Below, in pieces: positions 8,367-14,990 of a DNA stretch of 31,246 bases; within the stretch, counting starts at the first letter, position 1, and every line of letters begins with the position of its first letter. Source of the DNA: Taishania sp036758285 (GTDB lineage: Bacteria; Bacteroidota; Bacteroidia; Flavobacteriales_D; Crocinitomicaceae); NCBI GenBank assembly GCA_036758285.1, contig DAIOWV010000034.1, forward strand, positions 1 to 31,246, read 5' to 3'. The position numbers and the translations under genes are program-made. Under the pieces are notes generated by a model. That model saw only the letters and a program-made list of their open reading frames with translations, was not told where the DNA came from and made no database searches.

Positions 8367-9410
8367 ATGACTTTTGATCCAAATGGTGTTGGTATTGCAA
8401 ATGGGAATATTTTCGGATTTCCTGTAGAAGAAAACGAAGCAAACATTGTTTTAATTCCAATCCCATGGGATGCAACTGCTTCTTATGGAAAAGGAACAAG
8501 TAAAGGTCCACAGGCATTATTAGATGCTTCTACTCAATTAGATTTTTATCATCCTAAATTGGAAAAAGCATATGAAACAAAAGTTTTCATGACTGAAATC
8601 TCCAAAGAATGGCAAGATATTAATGATAGATTATGTAAGGAAGGTTGTGATTACATTGCTTTTTTAGAAGATGGCGGTGATATAAATACTCATGTACATT
8701 ATCAGAATTTTTTATCCGAAATTAACAATACTTCTGCGGCTTTAAAAGAGAATTTAAAAGCTAGAGCAAAGCAACTAATTGAAGCAGATAAAATTGTAGC
8801 GGTTGTTGGTGGTGAGCACTCTACCCCACTCGGCTTGATTGAAGCACTCGACGAAACTGGCAACCCTTTTGGAATATTACAAATCGATGCACATGCTGAT
8901 TTAAGAAATGCTTATGAAGGCTTTGAACAGTCACACGCAAGTATTATGTTTAATGCATTGAAAAACTGTTCTAACTTAGTGAAGTTAACACAAGTTGGAA
9001 TTCGAGATATAGCAGAATCAGAAGTTCAGCTAATTGACGCAAGTAATGGTCGTATTCGTACTTATTTTGATTGGACTTTGAAAGAACAACAGTTTGAAGG
9101 AAAAACATGGGCCAATCAAGTGAAAGAAATCATCGAAACACTTCCTGAACGTGTTTATATATCCTTTGATATTGATGGATTGTCCCCTGAATTATGTCCA
9201 AATACAGGAACACCTGTAGCTGGAGGATTTAAATTGGAAGAAATCAATTATTTATTCTTTGAATTAGCTCAATCTGACAAAAAAATAATCGGATTTGATT
9301 TAAATGAAGTTGGCACAAGTGATGATTCTGATTGGGATGCAAATGTTGGCGCTCGTGCACTTTGGAATCTGGTGTGTGCAACAGAAAAAAACAGACAAAT
9401 TCACTTATAA
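8367..9410 (+). CDS. Ureohydrolase of the arginase/agmatinase/formimidoylglutamase superfamily
   Basis: This is a dinuclear-manganese hydrolase that releases urea or formamide from a guanidino or formimino substrate. All ligand motifs are present in order in the 347-residue product: GGEHS, DAHAD, then SFDIDGLSP with its two aspartates, and a late DLNEV. It is longer than a typical agmatinase of about 300 residues; the extra length sits in the N-terminal half between the substrate-loop region and GGEHS (roughly residues 75-140). Similar long forms are annotated in Bacteroidota as agmatinase family proteins. No arginine decarboxylase, histidine-utilisation or polyamine gene is adjacent, so whether the substrate is agmatine, arginine or another guanidine is open. 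Confidence 0.88.
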   Translation: MTFDPNGVGIANGNIFGFPVEENEANIVLIPIPWDATASYGKGTSKGPQALLDASTQLDFYHPKLEKAYETKVFMTEISKEWQDINDRLCKEGCDYIAFLEDGGDINTHVHYQNFLSEINNTSAALKENLKARAKQLIEADKIVAVVGGEHSTPLGLIEALDETGNPFGILQIDAHADLRNAYEGFEQSHASIMFNALKNCSNLVKLTQVGIRDIAESEVQLIDASNGRIRTYFDWTLKEQQFEGKTWANQVKEIIETLPERVYISFDIDGLSPELCPNTGTPVAGGFKLEEINYLFFELAQSDKKIIGFDLNEVGTSDDSDWDANVGARALWNLVCATEKNRQIHL

Positions 9411-9416
9411 AATTTA

Positions 9417-9905
9417 ATGAAAAATTTGATTCCAATTTCGTTTTTCACAAGTTTAGCAGGTCTATTTATTAGTCTGTTAATTCTTTCATTTAGTGAAATT
9501 GGCTTTTCATTTGCATTTAAAGTTACATTAACCCTTACTTCTTTATCACTTTGTTTATTAGCAATATGGAAGAGTGAAAAGAAGATATTAATTGGTGTGT
9601 TGAGTATAATTTGTTTTACTAGTAGTATCGTAATTTTAGCAAACACAAATCTTTTTTTGATTCTCTGGAAATTCGTGTTGATTCTTCATTTTATTCTCAC
9701 AACATCTGTATTTTTTCTACTTACAAAAGAAAATGGTTTGATTTCTAAATTGACTAAAATTGGATTTATTTCAACTACAATTTTATTGATTACGTTGATA
9801 ATTACTAACATTCAAATTGATTGGATTTATACAATTTTATTTTTGTTAATTAGTTGTAGTACAATCTTATTCATAATCAATAACATCATAAAATTAAAAA
9901 AGTAA
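9417..9905 (+). CDS. Small integral membrane protein of unknown function
   Basis: This 162-residue product is almost entirely hydrophobic, with about five predicted membrane segments (roughly residues 5-25, 27-47, 55-76, 78-98 and 115-158, the last probably two helices). Its charged residues sit in short loops, and the C-terminus is KLKK. I recognise no motif. It starts six bases after the ureohydrolase stop, so the two are almost certainly co-transcribed, but a functional link is only suggested by that. It ends in a convergent terminator. Confidence 0.65.
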   Translation: MKNLIPISFFTSLAGLFISLLILSFSEIGFSFAFKVTLTLTSLSLCLLAIWKSEKKILIGVLSIICFTSSIVILANTNLFLILWKFVLILHFILTTSVFFLLTKENGLISKLTKIGFISTTILLITLIITNIQIDWIYTILFLLISCSTILFIINNIIKLKK

Positions 9906-9939
9906 TCTGTTCACTAAAATCCGATTTAATGAACAGATT
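9904..9939. terminator. Bidirectional terminator between convergent genes
   Basis: AATCTGTTCA (9904-9913) pairs perfectly with TGAACAGATT (9930-9939) around a 16-nt loop. The stem overlaps the end of the membrane-protein gene and lies just before the aldo/keto reductase stop on the other strand. Confidence 0.7.
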
Positions 9940-9945
9940 ATTACT

Positions 9946-10782
9946 TTAAAAATCAACTTCATCCGGAATCAATCCTGAAAAACCTAGTTCTGGTAAACTT
10001 TTGATAGCTTCAATATCATTTTGATCAATCATAAAATCAACTTTCAGATTATCGATAATACGTTGTGGTGTTGCAGATTTTGGAAGTACACAAATTCCTT
10101 GTTGTAATGCAAATTGTAAACAAATTGCTCCCGTTGTTACATTGTACTTATTTGCCAACTCTACCAATAAAGGCTCTTCCAAAACTCTCCCCCTTCCTAA
10201 TGGGCTCCAAGCTTGGACCAGAATATTGTTTTTCTGACAAAAATCTACTGTATTTTGTTGTAAAAATCCAGGGTGATATTCAATTTGATTTACCATAGGA
10301 ACAACTGTTGCAGTCTCAAGTAATTCAATTAAATGTGACTCTAAAAAATTACTTACTCCAATTGATTTCACTTTTCCTTCTTTGTACAAGATTTCCATAG
10401 CTCTCCAAGTTTCAGCATTCAATTCTTTTGCATTCGAAAATTGCTTATTATTTGCTGGCCAATGAATTAAAAACAAATCAATATAATCAAGATTTAATCG
10501 GTTTAATGAATCTTCGAATGATTTTAATGTTTTATCATACCCTCTTTCAGTATTCCAAACTTTTGTAGTAACAAACAAATCATTTCGATCGATTCCACTA
10601 TCTTTTATCGCTTCACCAACACTCTTTTCGTTCTCGTAAACAGCAGCTGTATCAATATGTTTGTAATTGTTTTTTAGAGCAAATAATACGGAATCATAAC
10701 ATTCAGTCCCTTCTTTTAATTTGTATGTTCCGAATCCAATAGCTGGGATTTCTAACTTGTTTAGGAGTCTTAATTTGTCCAT
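9946..10782 (-). CDS. Aldo/keto reductase (2,5-diketo-gluconate reductase-like)
   Basis: This is a cytoplasmic NADPH-dependent carbonyl reductase of the AKR superfamily, 278 residues, the normal size for the bacterial AKR5-type group. The catalytic tetrad is intact: D44 and Y49 in HIDTAAVYENE, K74 in VTTKVW, and H107 in LIHWP. Later segments IGVSNF, NQIEYHP, WSPLGRG and LPKSATPQRI are family hallmarks, the last contributing to NADPH phosphate binding. Specificity is not readable from sequence; general aldehyde or ketone detoxification is common. The start ATG at 10782 faces a 367-bp intergenic region that also contains a candidate divergent RNA promoter. Confidence 0.93.
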   Translation of the reverse strand: MDKLRLLNKLEIPAIGFGTYKLKEGTECYDSVLFALKNNYKHIDTAAVYENEKSVGEAIKDSGIDRNDLFVTTKVWNTERGYDKTLKSFEDSLNRLNLDYIDLFLIHWPANNKQFSNAKELNAETWRAMEILYKEGKVKSIGVSNFLESHLIELLETATVVPMVNQIEYHPGFLQQNTVDFCQKNNILVQAWSPLGRGRVLEEPLLVELANKYNVTTGAICLQFALQQGICVLPKSATPQRIIDNLKVDFMIDQNDIEAIKSLPELGFSGLIPDEVDF

Positions 10783-10792
10783 TTTAAAAAAA

Positions 10793-10822
10793 TTTGATTT
10801 AATAATATGACTTATAAATTTG
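10793..10822 (+). promoter_or_regulatory. Strong-looking Bacteroidota promoter driving the intergenic RNA candidate
   Basis: TTTG at 10793-10796, an 18-nt spacer, then TAAATTTG at 10815-10822 match the Bacteroidota -33/-7 consensus well. The predicted start is near 10828. No protein-coding gene follows on this strand for over 1.9 kb, so the promoter points at a non-coding transcript. Confidence 0.55.
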
Positions 10823-10868
10823 AAAAATATTCAACACAATTTCGTTAATGATTGAATAAATGAAAAAA

Positions 10869-11019
10869 CCCATACGCCATGTTTTCTGAAGCTCCAGAAA
10901 ACACGATTAGGATTGTCTGGCACGTTCTGTAATCCACTGTTGAATACTCAAACCAAAGGTAGTTTACCTAAGACTTTCCATAGGGCAAAATTTTAAGCTT
11001 CAAGATGTCAGCGTATGGG
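10869..11019 (+). ncRNA. Candidate structured non-coding RNA (possibly 6S-like)
   Basis: The 367-bp region 10783-11149 has no plausible gene. Within it CCCATACGC (10869-10877) pairs perfectly with GCGTATGGG (11011-11019), closing a 151-nt domain with further internal pairings. These are a hairpin GTTTTCTG/CAGAAAAC, which competes with a long-range pairing of TCTGAAGCT to AGCTTCAAGA, and a small hairpin AGGTA-GTT-TACCT. A good promoter lies upstream and a terminator at 11086-11124 downstream, implying a primary transcript near 300 nt. A long closing stem with a large internal bubble recalls 6S RNA, for which a Flavobacteria form is known, but I cannot match its consensus from memory. The minus strand is also possible, because its closing stem is followed by six Ts. 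Confidence 0.4.
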
Positions 11020-11085
11020 CTCCCCAAAAGGGATACAGTCACTGCTCTAACTTTATAGATGTACTGATAGTACTAAGTTACATAA

Positions 11086-11124
11086 AAAAAAGACTGCTCA
11101 CTATAGAAATGAACAGTCTTTTTT
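11086..11124. terminator. Bidirectional terminator after yceI and the RNA candidate
   Basis: AAAAAAGACTG (11086-11096) pairs with CAGTCTTTTTT (11114-11124). After one C/A mismatch, three more pairs (TCA/TGA) extend the stem. T-runs exist on both strands, so it can end yceI (minus) and a plus-strand intergenic transcript. Confidence 0.85.
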
Positions 11125-11149
11125 AAACTATTTAAAAAATAAAAATTGA

Positions 11150-11680
11150 TTATTGTTTTACCAATTGAATTTCAGCATTTAAACGAACTTCTTCAGAAAC
11201 CATCACACCACCTGTCTCTAACGCTGCGTTCCAAGTTAAACCATAATCTGATCTGTTTATTTTACCTGAAATTGTTAAACCTGCTTTTGTATTTCCGTAA
11301 GGATCTTTTGTAATTCCTCCTAATTCAACATTCAATTTTGCTTCTTTAGAAATTCCTTTAACTGTGAAATCTCCAATTACATTAAACGTATCTGAACTTA
11401 CTTTTTCAACTCTTTTACTTGTAAAAGTTAATTCAGGAAATTGTTCTGCATCAAAGAAATCAGCACTTTTTAAATGTCCATCTCTTTGCTCATTATTTGT
11501 AGAAATACTACTAATAGGTGCTGAAAAACTTAATTGAGCTGTAGAAAAGTCATCCCCCTCTGTTTCTGCATTTGCATCAAATTGCGTAAAACTACCTGTT
11601 ACATTTGTAATCATTAAGTGCTTAATTTTAAATTGCACTTCACTGTGTGTTGGGTCTAAAGCCCATTTGTTTGTTGACAT
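11150..11680 (-). CDS. YceI family protein
   Basis: The 176-residue product is a YceI-like lipocalin-type beta barrel; members bind long isoprenoid or other amphipathic lipids. It begins directly with the family opening KWALDPTHSEVQFKIKHL and contains the hallmark NEQRDGHLKSADFFDAEQFPE segment and the C-terminal SDYGLTWN. No signal peptide is present, unlike E. coli YceI, so it should be cytoplasmic. The start lies 32 bp after the pirin stop on the same strand, suggesting a pirin-yceI operon. This pairing is one I associate with Bacteroidota and stress- or redox-responsive expression, although nothing here shows the regulation. Confidence 0.9.
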   Translation of the reverse strand: MSTNKWALDPTHSEVQFKIKHLMITNVTGSFTQFDANAETEGDDFSTAQLSFSAPISSISTNNEQRDGHLKSADFFDAEQFPELTFTSKRVEKVSSDTFNVIGDFTVKGISKEAKLNVELGGITKDPYGNTKAGLTISGKINRSDYGLTWNAALETGGVMVSEEVRLNAEIQLVKQ

Positions 11681-11712
11681 GTTTATCTATTTTATAGTTA
11701 ATAATTATTTCT

Positions 11713-12603
11713 TTATACTGTCATTGGCACTTCCATCAATAAAAACTCTGCATCAGACGAAGCTTCTAAAGAAATTTCACTTGTGTTCCAAATACCAAAT
11801 CCATCTCTTGTGTTTAGTAACTCATTGTTAATTTTCAAATCTCCCTTTAAAACAAAGACATATAATCCATTATCTTTAGATTTGAAAGAATAATTCGTTT
11901 TTGTTCCTTTGTCAAAATCAGCTAAATGAAACCACGCATTTTGATGAATCCAAACACCTGCATCGTCTTTATCCGGAGAAACAATTTGTTGCAATTTATT
12001 TTTTCTATCTTCCTTATTTAAAGTAATTTGATCGTAACGAGGCGTTACATTTCTTTGATTAGGAAATACCCAAATCTGTAAAAATTTTACCGGAACCTCT
12101 TTGTTTTTGTTGTACTCACTGTGTTTGATTCCAGTTCCGGCACTCATGATTTGTATATCTCCATTTTTTATAATCGTCGAATTCCCCATCGAATCTTTAT
12201 GTTCTAAATCACCTTCAAGCGGAATGCTGATTATCTCCATATTGTCATGAGGATGTGTTCCAAACCCCATGCCTCCATCAACAATGTCATCATTTAAAAC
12301 TCTCAATACTCCAAAATGCATACGTTCAGGATTGTAATAATTTGCAAAACTAAATGTATGACGACTTTGCAACCAGCCATGATTTGCATTACCTCTTGAT
12401 TCTGATTTATGTACTATTGTATTTTCCATGATTGTTGATTTTGTATTCGGAATATGATTAAATCCTAAATTATCAGGTTTTAACATCGGCTCAAGTTTTT
12501 CTAACTCATCGATTTCATTCGCTAAAACAGATATTCCTGTTGTACCTAATGCAAAAACTCCTGTTCCTAGTAAACCTTTTGTTATAAAATCTTTTCGTTT
12601 CAT
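11713..12603 (-). CDS. Pirin family protein with N-terminal export-like leader
   Basis: This is a bicupin pirin. The core starts around residue 59 (MENTIVHKSESRG) and shows HGWLQSRHTFSFANYYNPERMHFG, the metal-site segment GTHPHDNMEI and GIKHSEYN, which supply the conserved His and Glu ligands. Pirins are mostly cytosolic; some act as quercetinases or redox-linked regulators. Here the core is preceded by about 58 residues beginning MKRKDFITKGLLGTG followed by a hydrophobic stretch. That resembles a twin-arginine leader but has KR rather than RR. I choose the ATG at 12603 (296 residues); the frame is open to 12648. A typical-length cytosolic pirin would result from the internal ATG at 12429. 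It lies upstream of yceI in a likely operon. Confidence 0.88.
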   Translation of the reverse strand: MKRKDFITKGLLGTGVFALGTTGISVLANEIDELEKLEPMLKPDNLGFNHIPNTKSTIMENTIVHKSESRGNANHGWLQSRHTFSFANYYNPERMHFGVLRVLNDDIVDGGMGFGTHPHDNMEIISIPLEGDLEHKDSMGNSTIIKNGDIQIMSAGTGIKHSEYNKNKEVPVKFLQIWVFPNQRNVTPRYDQITLNKEDRKNKLQQIVSPDKDDAGVWIHQNAWFHLADFDKGTKTNYSFKSKDNGLYVFVLKGDLKINNELLNTRDGFGIWNTSEISLEASSDAEFLLMEVPMTV

Positions 12604-12772
12604 AATCCGAATTTTAATTACATGACAAAGTTCAGAATATGATAACAAATAGAAATTGACCTATGTTAAGAAATGAATTTTGATTAAAAAAGATAAATTA
12701 GAACAGAAGGTTATTCACATTTGATGATGAATATTTATTCAATGGATATAATAAATAACATCTTACTTTTCC

Positions 12773-12780
12773 TACCTTTG
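12773..12780 (+). promoter_or_regulatory. -7 element (TACCTTTG) immediately before recF
   Basis: TACCTTTG ends five bases before the recF ATG at 12785, which would place the transcription start at or next to the start codon. No TTG is found at the expected -33 distance. Confidence 0.45.
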
Positions 12781-12784
12781 TATA

Positions 12785-13918
12785 ATGCATCTTAAATCGC
12801 TCCAATTAATCAACTTCAAAAATTATGAAGAAGCTGAGATCCGTTTAGAAGAAGGGATTAATTGCTTTATTGGTGAAAATGGAGCAGGAAAAACAAACAT
12901 TTTAGATGCAGTTCATTATTTAAGCATGTGTAAGTCCTATCTCAATACAATTGACAGACAAAACATTCGATTTGATGAACATTTTTTCTCTATACTAGGT
13001 ACTTTTAATAAGAATGAAAAAGATTCTTTAATTCATTGTGCACTTAAAACAGGTGCAAAAAAAGTATTTAAACAAAACAAAAAAGAATACGAAAAATTAT
13101 CTGAGCATATCGGACAATTCCCTACAGTTATTATCTCTCCTTATGATAAAGACTTAATTTCTGAAGGTAGTGAACTTCGTAGAAAGTGGTTGGATGGTAT
13201 TATTTCTCAATCCGACAGAGAATATCTTTCTGATTTACAACGCTATTCAAAAATTATACTGCAAAGAAACGCACTTTTGAAGCAGATGAATGAAAATGGC
13301 TTTTTTGAACGTGAATCAATGGAGGTTTGGAATGAACAACTAATAATTGCAGGAAACAGAATTCATCAGAAAAGAACTTCCTTTCTAAAAGATTTTATTC
13401 CTGTATTTCAAAAACATTACAACCAAATTGGATTAAACTCTGATGAAGTAACTTTAGAATACCGTTCACAATTAAATGAATCATCGTTTGAACAGCTATT
13501 AAAACAGTTTGAACGAAAAGATGCCTTCTCACAATACACAAATGCTGGTATTCATAAAGATGATCTTTTATTCTTAATTAAAGGTTACCCTGTCAAAAAA
13601 TTTGGTTCTCAAGGACAACAAAAATCATTTATTATTGCATTAAGATTAGCTCAATATGATTGGTTAAAACGAAATTTAGAAATCAAACCTATTCTTTTAT
13701 TGGACGATATTTTTGACAAGTTAGATCGTTTTCGAGTACAACGCCTTTTGGATTTAGTATCCTCCGATTTTTTTGGACAAGTACTTGTTACAGATACCGA
13801 TGAAGAACGTATTAGGTTGACTTTTTCAGAAAAAAACCTAAGTGGTAAAATGTATAAAATACATAACGGAAAAGTAGAATTATTACCTGAATTAGAAACC
13901 AAATTGATGAGTGTATGA
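12785..13918 (+). CDS. recF: DNA replication and repair protein RecF
   Basis: RecF is an SMC-like ATPase that, with RecO and RecR, loads RecA at single-strand gaps. The 377-residue product has the family N-terminus (LINFKNYEEAEI), Walker A GENGAGKT at residues 30-37, the ABC-type signature around FGSQGQQKS, and Walker B LLLDDIFDKLD followed by the D-loop. Its stop codon overlaps the start of the next gene (ATGA), so it is translationally coupled to a DUF721 protein. The upstream intergenic region is divergent from the pirin gene, and a -7 box sits five bases from the ATG. Confidence 0.97.
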   Translation: MHLKSLQLINFKNYEEAEIRLEEGINCFIGENGAGKTNILDAVHYLSMCKSYLNTIDRQNIRFDEHFFSILGTFNKNEKDSLIHCALKTGAKKVFKQNKKEYEKLSEHIGQFPTVIISPYDKDLISEGSELRRKWLDGIISQSDREYLSDLQRYSKIILQRNALLKQMNENGFFERESMEVWNEQLIIAGNRIHQKRTSFLKDFIPVFQKHYNQIGLNSDEVTLEYRSQLNESSFEQLLKQFERKDAFSQYTNAGIHKDDLLFLIKGYPVKKFGSQGQQKSFIIALRLAQYDWLKRNLEIKPILLLDDIFDKLDRFRVQRLLDLVSSDFFGQVLVTDTDEERIRLTFSEKNLSGKMYKIHNGKVELLPELETKLMSV

Positions 13919-14217
13919 GTGAGTTTAAAAGAAAAGCAACAGAAACACCGATCAAAGAACTAATTGATGGTTTTTTAAAAGCTTATAGATTAGATGGTAA
14001 AATGAAAGAAATGGATGTTCTCAATGGTTGGAAAGATATGATGGGAATAGCTGTTGCTAATAGAACTGAAAATTTATACATACGAAACAGAGTTTTACAT
14101 GTAAAAATGAATTCTTCTGTAATGCGTGATGAATTAGCACATGGAAAACAAATCATCATTCTGCGAGTAAATGAATTTGCTGGCTCTAAGATAATTGATG
14201 ATGTTTGGTTTGAATAA
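13915..14217 (+). CDS. DUF721 (DciA-like) protein
   Basis: This 100-residue basic protein belongs to the DUF721 family, whose characterised member DciA helps load the replicative helicase DnaB in bacteria lacking DnaC or DnaI. Visible family features are an N-terminal helical stretch, the WKDMMG segment, the strand LYIRNRVLHVKMNSSVMRDELAH, and a C-terminal IIDDVWFE. It overlaps recF by four bases, a gene arrangement that also fits a replication role. Bacteroidota members are shorter than the mycobacterial or proteobacterial DciA proteins. A direct helicase-loading role here is inferred from family membership. Confidence 0.88.
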   Translation: MSEFKRKATETPIKELIDGFLKAYRLDGKMKEMDVLNGWKDMMGIAVANRTENLYIRNRVLHVKMNSSVMRDELAHGKQIIILRVNEFAGSKIIDDVWFE

Positions 14218-14262
14218 TTCAACTAACGCCATTTTCTTCCCCTAATTTTAGTACAAACAAAA

Positions 14263-14292
14263 AAGTGTGTCTCAATAAATTAAAACACACTT
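14263..14292 (-). terminator. Intrinsic terminator of ndk
   Basis: AAGTGTGT (14263-14270) and ACACACTT (14285-14292) form an 8-bp stem. On the minus strand it is followed by a run of Ts, correctly placed downstream of ndk. Confidence 0.75.
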
Positions 14293-14355
14293 AATCAAAT
14301 TATATTTATTCGAAATTGTTTAAAACAAAATTTCGTGGTTTAAGATTTCCACCAA

Positions 14356-14775
14356 TTAGAAAACTTCAGATGCTGCAAAATGGAACTTTCCTTCAATTTC
14401 TGCATTTTCATCAGAATCTGAACCGTGTACTGCATTTCTTCCTTTAGATTCAGCATAAGATTTACGAATAGTTCCTTCTGCTGCTTCAGCTGGATCAGTA
14501 GCACCAATTAAAGCACGAAAATCAGCTACTGCATTATCTTTTTCAAGAATTGCAGCAATGATAGGTCCAGATGTCATATACTCAACTAATTCACCATAAA
14601 AAGGTCTTTCTGAATGAACTTCATAAAACTTTTTCGCTTGATCTTCAGTTAATTTCGTGTATTTCAACGCTTTGATTTGAAACCCAGCACCAATAATCAT
14701 GTCAATAATTTTCCCTGCGTACCCATTCTCAATTGCATCAGGTTTTAACATTGTAAACGTTCTGTTTGTTGCCAT
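14356..14775 (-). CDS. ndk: Nucleoside-diphosphate kinase
   Basis: Ndk transfers the gamma phosphate of ATP to nucleoside diphosphates through a phosphohistidine, balancing (d)NTP pools in the cytoplasm. The 139-residue product has the usual length and motifs: NRTFTMLKPDAIENGYAGKI at the N-terminus, FYGELVEYMTSGP, the GATDPAEAAEGTIR segment, and the active-site histidine in NAVHGSDSDENA. It is monocistronic, with its own promoter and a terminator on the far side, and is convergent with recF-DUF721. Confidence 0.97.
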   Translation of the reverse strand: MATNRTFTMLKPDAIENGYAGKIIDMIIGAGFQIKALKYTKLTEDQAKKFYEVHSERPFYGELVEYMTSGPIIAAILEKDNAVADFRALIGATDPAEAAEGTIRKSYAESKGRNAVHGSDSDENAEIEGKFHFAASEVF

Positions 14776-14807
14776 AAATTCTTATGTTTAAATTTTAATT
14801 TTCGTTG

Positions 14808-14839
14808 CAAATTTAATGTAAAGTTTATTACAATTTCAA
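14808..14839 (-). promoter_or_regulatory. Promoter of ndk
   Basis: On the minus strand a TTG (14837-14839), a 21-nt spacer and TAAATTTG (14808-14815) match the Bacteroidota consensus. A second TTG lies at 14831-14833, 15 nt from the -7 box. The leader before the ATG is roughly 27 nt. Confidence 0.6.
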
Positions 14840-14943
14840 TGTAGTTTTTAGATTTTTATAATGTTTTAAAAAGAATTGCATCAAAAACTATTAAAATCAC
14901 CCTAAAAAAGCTAATTCAACAATGATTTTAATAAAAAGTCAAG

Positions 14944-14971
14944 TTGAAGTAAAATCAAAACCCTATCTTTG
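14944..14971 (+). promoter_or_regulatory. Promoter of the ABC-F gene
   Basis: TTG at 14944-14946, a 17-nt spacer, then TATCTTTG at 14964-14971. It lies inside the longest open frame, which runs back to 14922, and therefore shows that translation starts at 14991. Confidence 0.65.
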
Positions 14972-14990
14972 CAAAAAAATATTCAAACAT

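Noticed and set aside
10869..11124. Identification of the intergenic RNA as RNase P RNA, tmRNA or SRP RNA.
   Set aside because: The universally conserved elements (RNase P GAGGAAAGTCC, tmRNA T-arm and 5' GGGGCTG type start, SRP GGAAG-containing tip) are absent on both strands; a shared CCATAGGGCA is not enough.
14922..14990. N-terminal extension of the ABC-F protein from the ATG at 14922.
   Set aside because: A consensus promoter lies inside this stretch and homologues start at the residue equivalent to 14991.
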